Shown in pieces: positions 7,884 to 17,092 of a stretch of 64,000 bases of DNA. Where the stretch lies: NCBI GenBank assembly GCA_964474905.1, contig CAYYUP010000021.1, positions 1-64,000 of the forward strand, written 5' to 3'. The position numbers were made by a program, and so were the translations under genes. Source of the DNA: JADJRG01 sp964474905 (lineage in GTDB: Bacteria; Myxococcota_A; Polyangia; Nannocystales; Nannocystaceae). How positions within the stretch are numbered: position 1 is the stretch's first letter; each line of letters opens with the position of its first letter. The notes under the pieces are model-generated. The model saw only the letters and a list, made by a program, of their open reading frames with translations. It was not told where the DNA came from and ran no database searches.

Positions 7884-9833
7884 TCAGGCGCCAGCGCTGT
7901 CAAAGGAGAGCGCGGCGATCTTTGCCCGGAGCATCTGTTCTTTGGTCTCGCGCTCTTGGGTCAGCGTTTTGATGGCGCGCCGGAGTTCGGCGAGGCGGTC
8001 CTCTTCGGCCCCCAGCTCGTGGATGTAGCGGTCGCGAAGGCTGACCTCGTTGGCTGCAGATCCGAGGGCTCCCAGGTTTTCGCGGAGGCGCGCCTGGTTG
8101 CTGAAAATTTCTTCGATGGCCTGCTCGTTGAGATGGACTTGGCGACGGAGCTCGGTGACCTCGGAGGTGAGAGCCGCGATCTCGGCGAGGGCCCTGTGAG
8201 TGCTTTCGTTGATGTAGCCGTTTCGCAGCCAGATTATGTAGGTCTCGCCGTCGGCCGAGCTGATCGTCGTCGTATCGCGCTCTTCGCCCTTTTCGGTGAC
8301 GACAAAACGCAGGTTCTCGCGGGCCGGCACGGTGAAGCGGAAGCGGTAAAAAGAGTCGGTTCGTTGCTCTGGTTTGGCCGTATTGACCAGCTCGTAGGCG
8401 GCGATAAAGGGGTGGTCGAGGAAGAGGTCGATCGCCCGATCCGTGTTGTTGGCGATCAGGTAGGCCGTCGTATTGAGGCGGAAGCGGTTGAGCAGCAGGC
8501 GACCGTTGGCGATCCGCGCCCGGTGCACGTCTTGGAGTTTGCTGCCGGGCTCGACCTTGATCTTGCAGCCGAGTTCGACAGAGAAGGGGATGACGCGCTC
8601 TTCGTCGGCCTTGATCGTCGCCAGCATCGCCTCACCGATGTAGGAGCCCTCTTCGATCACCGTGAGTGGGCCGCCCTCGAGGGTGAGGCCGGTCGAATTT
8701 TTAAAGAGCAGCGCGGACATCGGGTTGCCGTCGCGGATCGCTCGGTTGTAGATCGCGATGCGCTTGCCCTCGAACTCGCGGTGGAGGATCGGCACCAGCG
8801 CTGATTGCTTGCGGCGCACGGTGACGGGATGATCGATCGTGTACTGCAGGAGATCGCCGACCTCCTGGGTGTGGGTTGCCAAGGCCTGTGCGGGCGGAGG
8901 CGGTGGGGCAGCCCGACGAGACCGGCGTTTGGGGGCAGGGGAGGCAGGTCGCGGCGGCGGTGCGCCACCTACCATGCAGGGCGCAGCTCCAAAGGCGGCC
9001 TCGGAGATCCCGTCCTCAAGGATCGGCGGAGCGTAGGCCGATTCCTCTTCGACGGCGACGACGGGGCGCTTTTTGTAGCGCGGCGAATAGAGGTCGTGCA
9101 CGAAGGAGATCGGCAAGCCGGCCACCAGGGTCAGCGAGACCTGCTCCCAGTCTTCGTCCTGGGTGTTGTCGACCAGCGCCCAGCCCTGGATCGCGGTCGA
9201 CTCGCCGTAGAGCAGCACTCGGTAGGAGGTCTTCCAGACCGGGGTCTCGATCACGTAGGAGATCGTCAGACTGCGCTCACCTTCGCCGCGGGTGAAGATC
9301 GTCAGCCGCTTGAGGTCCTTCTTTTTCGCGGAGATCAGGATATCGAGCAGGTGCTGGAGATCCTTGCGCAGCACCGGGTCAGAGAGTTCGATGCGCTTGA
9401 TGTCGGCGAGGTCGTGGCTCTCGAGGGAGGTACCGTCGACCCAGAGGCTCAGCCTGTGCGACTCGATGGTGGCCTCGCCCTCGCGGCGACGGCTGGGCTC
9501 GACGCCGGCGATCACACCTGCGCTGCTGCCATCGCTGCGGAAGATGATCGCCCGGCTACCGGTGAGCTGGGCGAGCAGCCCGGACATCGCTTTGTTCTCG
9601 GGGATCTGGATCGCGAAGTCTTCGAGTTGTTTGCTGAGGGGCTGGGTCGACTCGTAGGAGATACTGGTGATCGTGCCGCCGCCATCATCGAGCACCGTCA
9701 AGGACTTGAGCACGTCGTTCATCTCGCTCGCTCGAAACGCGAGTTCGACGGTCGCCTCGTCGGCGATCGTACCGTGGCGTTCGAAGTAGCCGACGCCGTG
9801 CTTGAAGAGGACTACAGAGGTCACCGGCAACAT
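7884..9833 (-). CDS. DUF4139 domain-containing protein
   Basis: 649 residues. The N-terminus (VTSVVLFKHGVGYFERHG) and the central sections ISYVIETPVWKTSYRVLL, GWALVDNTQDEDWEQVSLTLVAG and PVTVRRKQSALVPIL match the widespread DUF4139/mucoidy-inhibitor-A-like family, whose biochemical role is not established. A Pro/Arg-rich linker divides the beta-rich parts, and the last 110 residues form a coiled coil (EIAALTSEVTELRRQV onward). No signal peptide was seen. Convergent with the cyclase and divergent from the next gene, so it is monocistronic. Confidence 0.85.
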   Translation of the reverse strand: MLPVTSVVLFKHGVGYFERHGTIADEATVELAFRASEMNDVLKSLTVLDDGGGTITSISYESTQPLSKQLEDFAIQIPENKAMSGLLAQLTGSRAIIFRSDGSSAGVIAGVEPSRRREGEATIESHRLSLWVDGTSLESHDLADIKRIELSDPVLRKDLQHLLDILISAKKKDLKRLTIFTRGEGERSLTISYVIETPVWKTSYRVLLYGESTAIQGWALVDNTQDEDWEQVSLTLVAGLPISFVHDLYSPRYKKRPVVAVEEESAYAPPILEDGISEAAFGAAPCMVGGAPPPRPASPAPKRRSRRAAPPPPPAQALATHTQEVGDLLQYTIDHPVTVRRKQSALVPILHREFEGKRIAIYNRAIRDGNPMSALLFKNSTGLTLEGGPLTVIEEGSYIGEAMLATIKADEERVIPFSVELGCKIKVEPGSKLQDVHRARIANGRLLLNRFRLNTTAYLIANNTDRAIDLFLDHPFIAAYELVNTAKPEQRTDSFYRFRFTVPARENLRFVVTEKGEERDTTTISSADGETYIIWLRNGYINESTHRALAEIAALTSEVTELRRQVHLNEQAIEEIFSNQARLRENLGALGSAANEVSLRDRYIHELGAEEDRLAELRRAIKTLTQERETKEQMLRAKIAALSFDSAGA

Positions 9834-9970
9834 GGCGGCGATGGTATCGCCTCCGGCAATGTGGGGGGACCAGGGCGCGCGAGTGCGTGTCGTCGCTGGG
9901 CGATCGAGACCGTATCCAACGGGCCGCGCGGTCGATCATGGTTCGCAGAGGGCAGCTCCGGGGTCTGCGC

Positions 9971-9999
9971 TTGACAGTCGCGCTAGCTCCGACCAACCT
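9971..9999 (+). promoter_or_regulatory. Possible sigma-70-type promoter
   Basis: A perfect TTGACA hexamer at 9971 lies 37 nt before the ATG at 10008. Seventeen bases further on is CAACCT, a poor -10. It is the best candidate in the 174-bp divergent gap, but the -10 is weak. Confidence 0.3.
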
Positions 10000-10007
10000 C
10001 GATCTCT

Positions 10008-11063
10008 ATGGTGGGCAAGCTATCGGCTCGGTGTCTCTCGACCGCTCTCGTCGTCGGGCTCATCGGCGCTACGCTGCCCGCAGAGGTGATGGCCGCCGCA
10101 TGGGCCCCCGGATCGACGATCTCTTTCGAAGGGCCACCGCTTGCCGCTGGCACAATAGGGGTTGCAGATGGGTCGATGCTCGCCGCCTCTGTGATCACTT
10201 CGAGCGCGGCCCCGCAGTCGCAGTCGCAATCGCCCGAGGGCGGGCAGTCGCAGTCGCAGGGCGGGCAATCACAGCATCAGGCGTTGCCCGATCGCGACGA
10301 TGATCTCGAGATCGAGGACGATCCCTTCTTCGCTGATGAGCCGTCGCCGGTCGCCGCCCCACGATCTCCGGTACTGGTTCCGGCTCCGGCTCCGAGCGAG
10401 CAGGTGATCGAGATCGAGGTTCCCGAGGGATACTCGGTCGAGTACGAGATCGTCGACGGCCAGAGCACGACGCTGACACCGGCGACACCGGCGACACCGG
10501 CGACACCCGTGACACCCGCGATGCCCCTGGCTCCGGCAGCACCTCCCGTCCGAGCGGCGCCGGTCCGCGTGGTGGCTCCGGCGATGACCACAGTCGACCT
10601 CCGCTCACGACAGAAGGTGGCGGTCGAACGCTTTGACACTCAGCTCGGCGAGTGGATCCCGCTTTGCTTTGCCCCCTGTCGGGCGATGGTGCCGGCTGGA
10701 TCGCAGCTTCGCGTGCCCAGCGATCGCGCGCGTGACCACTCCCGCTCGGCCCGTTTCCAGCTCCCCGAGGACAGTCGTTCGCTGGCGCTCGACGTGCGTG
10801 CCGGCTCCCGCAAGCAGCGACGTGCCGGTATCGGTTTGGCAGTGCTCAGCGCGACGGGGGTCGCGATGGGGGCGGTGATGGTCCGCAATACGACGTCCTA
10901 CGCGGATCCTGCGCGGCGCTCATACGAGGGGTATTTGGTCGTCGGCATGGCGGCGATCACCTTGATCGCAGGGGTCGGCATGGCAGTCGGCGGCAAGAGC
11001 AGAATCCGAAGGTCGCGGTCCGGTGGGCGTGTAGCTCTGCGTGCCGGCGGCCTTTCCTTCTAG
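10008..11063 (+). CDS. Envelope protein with Pro/Thr-rich spacer and two C-terminal membrane helices
   Basis: 351 residues, no family recognised. An N-terminal signal-like helix ends in AEVMAAAW. Gln/Ser-rich repeats (QSQSP, QSQSQ), an acidic patch, a PSEQVIEIEVPEGYSVEYEIVDGQ segment and a TPATPATPATPVTP tract follow. The C-terminal third has a PEGA-like block (GEWIPLCFAPCRAMVPAGSQLRV, with two close Cys) and two membrane helices (near GIGLAVLSATGVAMGAVMV and VVGMAAITLIAGVGMAVGG) before a basic tail. The PEGA-like reading (a small beta domain displayed at the envelope) is tentative. Confidence 0.75.
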   Translation: MVGKLSARCLSTALVVGLIGATLPAEVMAAAWAPGSTISFEGPPLAAGTIGVADGSMLAASVITSSAAPQSQSQSPEGGQSQSQGGQSQHQALPDRDDDLEIEDDPFFADEPSPVAAPRSPVLVPAPAPSEQVIEIEVPEGYSVEYEIVDGQSTTLTPATPATPATPVTPAMPLAPAAPPVRAAPVRVVAPAMTTVDLRSRQKVAVERFDTQLGEWIPLCFAPCRAMVPAGSQLRVPSDRARDHSRSARFQLPEDSRSLALDVRAGSRKQRRAGIGLAVLSATGVAMGAVMVRNTTSYADPARRSYEGYLVVGMAAITLIAGVGMAVGGKSRIRRSRSGGRVALRAGGLSF

Positions 11064-11119
11064 TTCTATCTCGCCTTCGCCTTGCAAGGCGGCGCAACCC
11101 CGAGTATCAGCGGTAGCCT

Positions 11120-12583
11120 ATGAGCGTCGGGTGTTGGAGCGCGCAGGCCTTCTTTGTTTCACTGATCGTTGGCCTCGGCTGTCGAACGCAGGTCGAGAGC
11201 GAGCCGCCGAGCGTCGCCATCGCCGAGCCGCCGTCGCCAAGCCCGACGAGCGAGCCGGTCGAGCAAGAGCCGGCAGCTGAGCCCGAATCGCAATTGCCGG
11301 CGGAGTGGATCGACGCTGCGGCCAGGATCGCTGCGGCGGCTGATGGCGATACCACCGCGTGGACGCGGCTGGCGAAGATGGTCGACGCCTTTGGTCATCG
11401 TCTCAGCGGCTCTAAGTCACTCGAGAGTGCGATCGACTGGTCGCTCGAGGTGATGCGCGGCGACGGCCTGCACGACGTGCATCGCGAGCCGGTGATGGTC
11501 CCGCATTGGGTGCGCGGCGAGGAGCGGGCGCGGGTGATCGGCGGTCGTGAGCTGCAGCTGCTTGGGCTCGGAGGAACGGTCGGCACCGGCAGGCGCCCGC
11601 TTCGGGCCCCGGTGATGGTGGTCGCGAGCTTGGAGGAGCTCGAGCAGCGTGCGGCCGAGGCGAAGGGCAAGATCGTCGTCATCAACCAGGCGATGCCGCC
11701 CTACAGCGAAGCTACGCGTGATCCCCACTACGGGCCGACGGTTGGAATTCGCGTCCGTGGTCCGAGTGCGGCGGCACGGGTCGGTGCCAAGGCATTGCTC
11801 ATTCGCTCGGTGACGGCGCATTCGCTCCGCAGCCCGCATACCGGGAGCCTCCATTACGAGGATGGCGTGCCCAAGATCCCGGCGGCGGCGCTCTCGGTCG
11901 AGGACGCCGAGCACCTCGCCCGTTTGGCAGCGCGGGGTTCGGTCTCGGTTGAACTCTCCCTCGGCGCCAAGACCCTTCCTGATGCCCTCAGTGGCAACGC
12001 GATCGGCGACTACCGGGGCACCGAACTGCCTGACGAAATCGTCGTGATCGGCGGTCATATCGACTCGTGGGACGTCGGCGACGGCAGCAGCGATGATGGC
12101 AGCGGCTGTCTGATGGCGATCGAAGCGGTGCGTCTCCTCGCCAAGGCGGGTCTGCGGCCGCGACGAACGATCCGCGTCGTGCTCTTTACCAACGAAGAGA
12201 ACGGCCTGCGCGGAGGCATCGCTTATCACAAGGTCCACGGCGCCGAGAAACACGTCGCGGCGATCGAGGCCGATGTCGGTTCGGGGGCTCCTTGGGGCTT
12301 CTCCGCGAGCGCGAGCGATGAAGAGTTTGCGGTCTTAGAGAGCTACGGATCGCTGCTACGAGTGCTCGGTGCCAGCGGCCTGCGCCGCGGTGGTGGGGGC
12401 GCTGACATCTCGCCGTTGACCAAGGACGGTGTGCTCAGCCTGGGTCTCTTCCCGGACATCAGTCACTACTTCGACCTCCACCACAGCGACGCCGATACCA
12501 TCGACAAAATCGATCCGGCGCACCTCGAGGGCAACGCGGCGGCGCTCGCTCTGATGGCCTACATGCTCGCAGATCGCCCCTAG
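11120..12583 (+). CDS. M28-family metallopeptidase, probable lipoprotein (carboxypeptidase Q-like)
   Basis: 487 residues. The N-terminus has a short hydrophobic run ending in a lipobox-like VGLGC, so the enzyme is probably lipid-anchored in the envelope. A PA-like domain occupies the middle. The di-zinc catalytic core shows GGHIDSWDVGDGSSDDGSG (zinc His and bridging Asp), TNEENGLRGG (general-base Glu and zinc Glu), EADVGSG (zinc Asp) and ISHYFDLHHSDADT (last zinc His). This order is typical of M28 aminopeptidases/carboxypeptidase Q homologues that trim dipeptides or N-termini. Standalone gene. Confidence 0.92.
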   Translation: MSVGCWSAQAFFVSLIVGLGCRTQVESEPPSVAIAEPPSPSPTSEPVEQEPAAEPESQLPAEWIDAAARIAAAADGDTTAWTRLAKMVDAFGHRLSGSKSLESAIDWSLEVMRGDGLHDVHREPVMVPHWVRGEERARVIGGRELQLLGLGGTVGTGRRPLRAPVMVVASLEELEQRAAEAKGKIVVINQAMPPYSEATRDPHYGPTVGIRVRGPSAAARVGAKALLIRSVTAHSLRSPHTGSLHYEDGVPKIPAAALSVEDAEHLARLAARGSVSVELSLGAKTLPDALSGNAIGDYRGTELPDEIVVIGGHIDSWDVGDGSSDDGSGCLMAIEAVRLLAKAGLRPRRTIRVVLFTNEENGLRGGIAYHKVHGAEKHVAAIEADVGSGAPWGFSASASDEEFAVLESYGSLLRVLGASGLRRGGGGADISPLTKDGVLSLGLFPDISHYFDLHHSDADTIDKIDPAHLEGNAAALALMAYMLADRP

Positions 12584-12609
12584 AGGTCATTTGGGCAATC
12601 ACAGGTGGC

Positions 12610-13332
12610 TCAGCCAAGCGCCGGGATCTGGACGACGCGGTCGTCCTCCTGGCACCACGCGGTGAGCTCTCCGCCGTAGACGCAGGCGGAGTCGAGGCCG
12701 ATTGTAGTGCGGCCGCGATAGTGGCCGCGGCGGGCCCAATGACCGTGCACGACCCGTACTTTGCCTCGATACAAACTATCCCATGGGACATGTGGTGGGG
12801 GGCAGCCCTCCGGGCCGAGATCGTAGCGCGAGCGCTGACCGTCGGCGCTGCAGCAGCGCACGCGGGTGGCAAACGAGACATCTGGGTGCTCGAGCCAGGC
12901 GTCATCATGCGGCGCCGCGTTGAGGCTCTTGGCGATCGCGTGCAAGTCGTTCCACCGCGGATCCAGGCCCGCGTGCACGGCCCACACCGGTGCGTATCCG
13001 GGGCCGCCGGGCAGATAGGCGAGGGCTGGCAGCGCGCGCAGGCGGGCGAGCAGCGTCGCCCCGTCATCGGCGCGGTAGAGCGGCTCTAGGGTGTCCTCTT
13101 TGCGGGGCCAGCGACCGCTGGCGGCGAGCAGAGCGTAGACCTCGTGGTTGCCGATCACCCCGTACCCGCCGACGTCGCGCCAGAGCCGAGCCGTCGCCAG
13201 CGAGTCGGGGCCGCGGTTGATCAGATCACCGACGCACCACAGCTCGTCTGCGGTCGGATCGAAGCGGATCGTCCGCAGCAGCCGATCGAGCTCACGAGCG
13301 CACCCTTGGACATCACCGACGAACCAGCGCAC
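12610..13332 (-). CDS. apaH: ApaH-like symmetrical bis(5'-nucleosyl)-tetraphosphatase / metallophosphoesterase
   Basis: 240 residues from the GTG at 13332 (RWFVGDVQGC). The frame stays open to 13662, but the extra part is only antisense to the next gene. Metallophosphoesterase motifs appear in order: GDVQGC, CVGDLINRGPDS, VIGNHEVYAL, AVHAGL and VHGHWARRG, ending in a GLDSACVYGGELTAW segment as in ApaH. It should hydrolyse Ap4A symmetrically to two ADP, although the PPP-like phosphatase family is broad and the protein is about 40 residues shorter than E. coli ApaH. Divergent from the TSUP gene. Confidence 0.8.
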   Translation of the reverse strand: MRWFVGDVQGCARELDRLLRTIRFDPTADELWCVGDLINRGPDSLATARLWRDVGGYGVIGNHEVYALLAASGRWPRKEDTLEPLYRADDGATLLARLRALPALAYLPGGPGYAPVWAVHAGLDPRWNDLHAIAKSLNAAPHDDAWLEHPDVSFATRVRCCSADGQRSRYDLGPEGCPPPHVPWDSLYRGKVRVVHGHWARRGHYRGRTTIGLDSACVYGGELTAWCQEDDRVVQIPALG

Positions 13333-13492
13333 GACTCGAGAGTAGCGGAGTCTGGCGCGGCCGTGCTGTCTTGCTCGCCAGCGGCATTTTGCAGGTTGAT
13401 TTGCGATTGTAACTCTCCGTGGAAACTCGCGGTCGGCGGTCCGTCGAACGCAGTGATTCGCCGCTAGCTCAGCGATCGCGTAGTCTCGGTGG

Positions 13493-14269
13493 GTGCCAGC
13501 GTTTGCCGTTGATGTCCCGGCGACGCCGGGACTTGGTCTGGCGATCCTCGCCGCTGCTGGGCTTGTCGCCGGGGTTATCAACGCGCTGGCGGGCGGCGGT
13601 TCCTTTCTGATCCTGCCGCTCCTGATCGGCTTGGGTTTGCCGCCAACGGTCGCCAACGGCACCAGCAGGGTCGGGGTCGTCGTCCAATGCCTTAGCTCGT
13701 CCTGGACGTTTCACCGCGAGGGCGTGCGCGACTACGGGATCACCCTACGTCTCGCCCTGCCGGTGACCCTGGGGGCCATCGCCGGGGCCTTGCTGGCGAG
13801 TCGCTTTGATGACGTCCTATTTCGGCCGCTTATCGGTGTTGTGCTCGTCGGTTGGGGCATCGTGCTCGCCCTGCGGCCCGGGCGTTTTTTGGAGCCGCCG
13901 CCGGAGCCTGCACAACCGACGTGGCGCAGCGATCTGGGCGCTCTGCTGATCGGTCTGTACGGCGGATTTCTCCAGGCGGGGGTTGGTTTCCCGCTGCTCG
14001 CTCTGCTGATCCCCGCGCTCGGGTATCAGGCTGTGGTCGCGAATGCGATCAAGGCGCGGCTCGTGCTGATCTACAGCCTGCTCGCGCTGCCGATCTTTGC
14101 CTTCGCCGATCAGATCGTCTGGCGCGAAGGCCTGGCGCTCGGCGCGGGCACGATGATCGGCGGATGGCTGGGCGCACGTCTGCAACTCAAGGCGGGGGCG
14201 GGCATCGTTCGCTGGGCGGTGCTTATCATGGTGGTCTTCGGCGGGGTCGCGTTGCTCGTGAGTGCCTAG
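13493..14269 (+). CDS. TSUP-family (TauE/SafE) membrane permease
   Basis: 258 residues from a GTG. Seven to eight hydrophobic helices and the family pattern GVINALAGGGSFLILPLLIGLGLPPTVANGTSR near the N-terminus and LLIGLYGGFLQAGVGFPLLAL after the midpoint (two homologous halves) identify a TSUP/TauE-SafE transporter, a group linked to export or uptake of sulfite, sulfonates and other organic or sulfur anions. The substrate cannot be told from the sequence, and no sulfur-metabolism gene is adjacent. Its stop overlaps the convergent uppP stop by 4 nt. Confidence 0.9.
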   Translation: MPAFAVDVPATPGLGLAILAAAGLVAGVINALAGGGSFLILPLLIGLGLPPTVANGTSRVGVVVQCLSSSWTFHREGVRDYGITLRLALPVTLGAIAGALLASRFDDVLFRPLIGVVLVGWGIVLALRPGRFLEPPPEPAQPTWRSDLGALLIGLYGGFLQAGVGFPLLALLIPALGYQAVVANAIKARLVLIYSLLALPIFAFADQIVWREGLALGAGTMIGGWLGARLQLKAGAGIVRWAVLIMVVFGGVALLVSA

Positions 14270-15081
14270 CCGATCAGCAACGCGGCGAGACCGAGTACGA
14301 TCAGATAGGGCACAAAGGGCAGAAGGCCGACGCGAACCAGCAGGTGCACCAAGAGGCGCAGGCTCAAGAGGCCGACGACAAAGCTCGTCAAAAAGCCGAG
14401 CAAGTAGGGCAGGGGATCAGCTGCGTTGGCGCTCGCGGGTGCTTGCACGATCTCGAGAACTTCCTTCAGCGATGCGCCGAGGATCGCCGGGATGCTGAGC
14501 AGAAACGAGAAGCGAGCCGCGGGCAGGCGAGGCAGACCGAGCGCGAGTGCGGCGGCGATCGTCGATCCTGAACGCGAGATACCGGGCACGATCGCTAAGA
14601 GCTGGAGCAGGCCGATGATCAACGCCTGCCCCGCGGTGGGCACCGCCTCGGGGTCACCTCTGGGGTTGCGTGAGCGGTGGGCAAAACCGAGGAGTGCCGC
14701 CGTGAGCAGGAGACCGCCGCCGATCCACACCGGTCGCGACTCCATGGCCACGACTGCCTCCTCGACCGCGGGTACAAGTACAAGTGCGAGCGGCAGAGTG
14801 CCGATCGCCAGGGAGAGGATCATGCGTCGCGCTGGCTTTTCGCCGCCCGGAGCGAGCGAGCGGAGGAGGCGGAGGAGGTCCGCTCGGTAGACCCAAAGAA
14901 CCGCGAGCAGCGTGCCTGCGTGCACGACGATGTTGAAGCGGTGCCCCGCGGCGGCGGCATCGATGTCGAGCCAGCGCTGGGCGAGGCTCAGGTGCCCCGA
15001 CGACGAGATCGGAAGGAACTCTGCGACCCCTTGAAGGGCGCCGAGAGCAGCCGCGAGGGCGGGGCTGAGTGCTGCTGGCAC
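14266..15081 (-). CDS. uppP: Undecaprenyl-diphosphatase UppP (BacA)
   Basis: About 271 residues from the GTG at 15081, which matches the usual length and has AAGGA close upstream (3-nt spacing); another GTG at 15132 would add 17 residues. GALQGVAEFLPISSSGHL and VPGISRSGSTIAAALALG are the two UppP signatures (E-rich motif and PGxSRSG phosphatase motif), set among about eight membrane helices. It recycles the lipid carrier undecaprenyl pyrophosphate to the monophosphate for peptidoglycan and polysaccharide export and confers bacitracin tolerance in many bacteria. Followed by the convergent TSUP gene. Confidence 0.93.
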   Translation of the reverse strand: MPAALSPALAAALGALQGVAEFLPISSSGHLSLAQRWLDIDAAAAGHRFNIVVHAGTLLAVLWVYRADLLRLLRSLAPGGEKPARRMILSLAIGTLPLALVLVPAVEEAVVAMESRPVWIGGGLLLTAALLGFAHRSRNPRGDPEAVPTAGQALIIGLLQLLAIVPGISRSGSTIAAALALGLPRLPAARFSFLLSIPAILGASLKEVLEIVQAPASANAADPLPYLLGFLTSFVVGLLSLRLLVHLLVRVGLLPFVPYLIVLGLAALLIG

Positions 15082-15181
15082 GCGTCCTTGTAGCCCGCTA
15101 GTGCCGGCGCTCCCCAGAAACCTGCGGAGCACGAGGTGTCTGCGGAGGGGGCCTCGTAGGGACTAAGATCGGCCAGGATCG

Positions 15182-17092
15182 TCATTCGGCGAGATCGGTC
15201 TCGCCTGTCGGACTTATTTTGCCGGCATCGGTCGAGTTTGCGGGTTGGTCGAGTTCGAGAGCATCGAGAGTGTCGCCGGCATCGAGAGGGTTGTCAGGGT
15301 TGTCAGGGTTGTCAGCATCGTCGACGGCTGGACTTTCGTGCCGGGCCGCGGCGTAGCTCGGTCGCTCGACTCGGCCGCGCTCCCAGAGATGGGCCTCGAC
15401 TGAGTTGATCAGCGGCCGAGTGCTCCGGCGATCGAGGGCGCTCACCAAGTACGTCTCGGGGCCGGCCCGCTCTTGCTCGAGGGCGTACTCTTGGGGGCTC
15501 AGCAGATCGCATTTATTGAGCACGGTCATGCGCGGGACCTCACCTGCACCGAGGTCACCGAGGATGCGCTCGACGGTCGCCTGGTGCTGGTCGCGATCGG
15601 GGTCGTTGGCGTCGGCGACGAGGAGCAGCAAATCGGCCTCGGCGACCTCCTCTAGGGTTGCCGCAAAGGCCTGCATCAGCGCTGGCGGCAACTCGCGGAT
15701 GAAGCCGACGGTGTCCAGGAGAACCACCTCGCGATCCTCGGGAAAGCGGATCCTGCGGACGGTCGGGTCGAGGGTGGCGAAGAGCTTGTTCTCGGCGGTG
15801 ACTTCGGAGCCGGTGATCGTATTGAGGAGAGTGCTCTTGCCGGCGTTGGTGTAGCCGACGATCGCGACCACGGGGACCCCCGATCGGCGGCGCCTCGATC
15901 GACGCTGGTCGCGTTGTTTGTGCAGCTGCTTCAGCCGCTTCTCGAGATCATTCGATCGCTTTTTGGCCTTGCGTCGATCGAGCTCGAGCTTGCTCTCACC
16001 GGGGCCGCGACCGCCAATGCCACCGGCCAGTCGCGACATCATCGTGCCATGGCCGACCATAAAGGGCATCCGGTAGCGGAGCTGGGCGAGTTCGACCTGA
16101 AGTTTGCCGTCGGAGGACTTCGCGTGTTGGGCGAAGATGTCGAGGATTAGCATTGTGCGATCGATGACCTTGAGGTCGGTGCGATCGGAGATCGAACGGG
16201 CCTGCGAGGGCGTCAGCTCGGGATCGCAGATCAGGAGTTCGACGTCATGCTCGAGGGCCTGGACCAGCACGTCGCGGAGCTTGCCAGAGCCGAGGAAGGT
16301 CCGCGGATCGGGGTGTGCGCGGCGCTGTTCGATGACGTCGATGACGGCGATACCGAGGGTCCGACAGAGTTCGTGCAGCTCGTGCCTGCGGGCGCTGACA
16401 TCGGGCCCACCGCGGTGAACCATCAGCAGCATCGCCCGGGTGCCCACTCGCTCTTCGCGGGAGCGCAGCGTTGTCGCCACCAGCTCCGCTTCGAGCTCGC
16501 GTACAAAGCCCAAAAATGGCTGGGGCGCGGCGATTGGTGGGTCGATGCTGTCTTTTGGGTCAGAACCTACTTCGCGTTCCGACTCGCGTTTTGCGTCGCG
16601 GGTGAGCAGGCTGAGCGGCGTGCGCGGCCAGAGGCGGAGCGAGAAGATTTCGGAGCTGCCTGGGGCCGGGGGGGCGAGCGTCGCGATGTCGATCTGGATC
16701 CCGGCGGGGCCGCGGTGGAGGGAGGCGACCAGATCCAGGCGGAGCTTGGCGAGGTCGGCCAGCTCCTCGCGGGAGAGCGGGTCGATGACCAGGTGTGTCG
16801 TCACCAGGCGAACACCCCGGAGTCGCCCGCCAGTGCCGCGGACTCGAGCGAACTCTGGGAGCTGCATCGAGTGGGCGTCGCCGAGAATGACGCTCTCGAT
16901 CCGGCCGCGGCGGTCGATGAAGAGGCCGAGCTGTCGACCGAGTTCGTGGGAGAGATCGAGTAGGTCGCGGGCCAGCGTCGCCGAGATCACCTGTTCCGCA
17001 GGGACGCGTCGATCTTGGAGCCGGGCGAGGGTCTTCGCCTGGTTGGATTTGAGGTTTTGGGTGTCGCCAAAGATCGCCGAGCGAGAGTTCAC
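15182..17092 (-). CDS. hflX: Ribosome-associated GTPase HflX (long form)
   Basis: 636 residues, GTG start. The G domain shows GYTNAGKST (P-loop), DTVGFIRELP (switch II), NKCD (G4) and VSALD (G5); the HflX-specific region before it has AGGIGGRGPGESKLE and a basic helical stretch. HflX splits stalled or hibernating 70S ribosomes using GTP. It is about 200 residues longer than E. coli HflX: an N-terminal extension of about 190 residues (ARLQDRRVPAEQVIS..., RIESVILGDAHSMQL), known in other long HflX proteins, and an acidic Asp-Asn-Pro-rich tail. Its GTG overlaps the stop of the upstream pseudo-receiver gene by 4 nt (GTGA), so the two are translationally coupled. Confidence 0.95.
   Translation of the reverse strand: MNSRSAIFGDTQNLKSNQAKTLARLQDRRVPAEQVISATLARDLLDLSHELGRQLGLFIDRRGRIESVILGDAHSMQLPEFARVRGTGGRLRGVRLVTTHLVIDPLSREELADLAKLRLDLVASLHRGPAGIQIDIATLAPPAPGSSEIFSLRLWPRTPLSLLTRDAKRESEREVGSDPKDSIDPPIAAPQPFLGFVRELEAELVATTLRSREERVGTRAMLLMVHRGGPDVSARRHELHELCRTLGIAVIDVIEQRRAHPDPRTFLGSGKLRDVLVQALEHDVELLICDPELTPSQARSISDRTDLKVIDRTMLILDIFAQHAKSSDGKLQVELAQLRYRMPFMVGHGTMMSRLAGGIGGRGPGESKLELDRRKAKKRSNDLEKRLKQLHKQRDQRRSRRRRSGVPVVAIVGYTNAGKSTLLNTITGSEVTAENKLFATLDPTVRRIRFPEDREVVLLDTVGFIRELPPALMQAFAATLEEVAEADLLLLVADANDPDRDQHQATVERILGDLGAGEVPRMTVLNKCDLLSPQEYALEQERAGPETYLVSALDRRSTRPLINSVEAHLWERGRVERPSYAAARHESPAVDDADNPDNPDNPLDAGDTLDALELDQPANSTDAGKISPTGETDLAE

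Noticed and set aside
7878..9974. Long plus-strand open frames (308 and 389 codons) opposite the DUF4139 gene
   Set aside because: High-GC antisense shadows; the minus-strand frame has a conserved domain and these have none.
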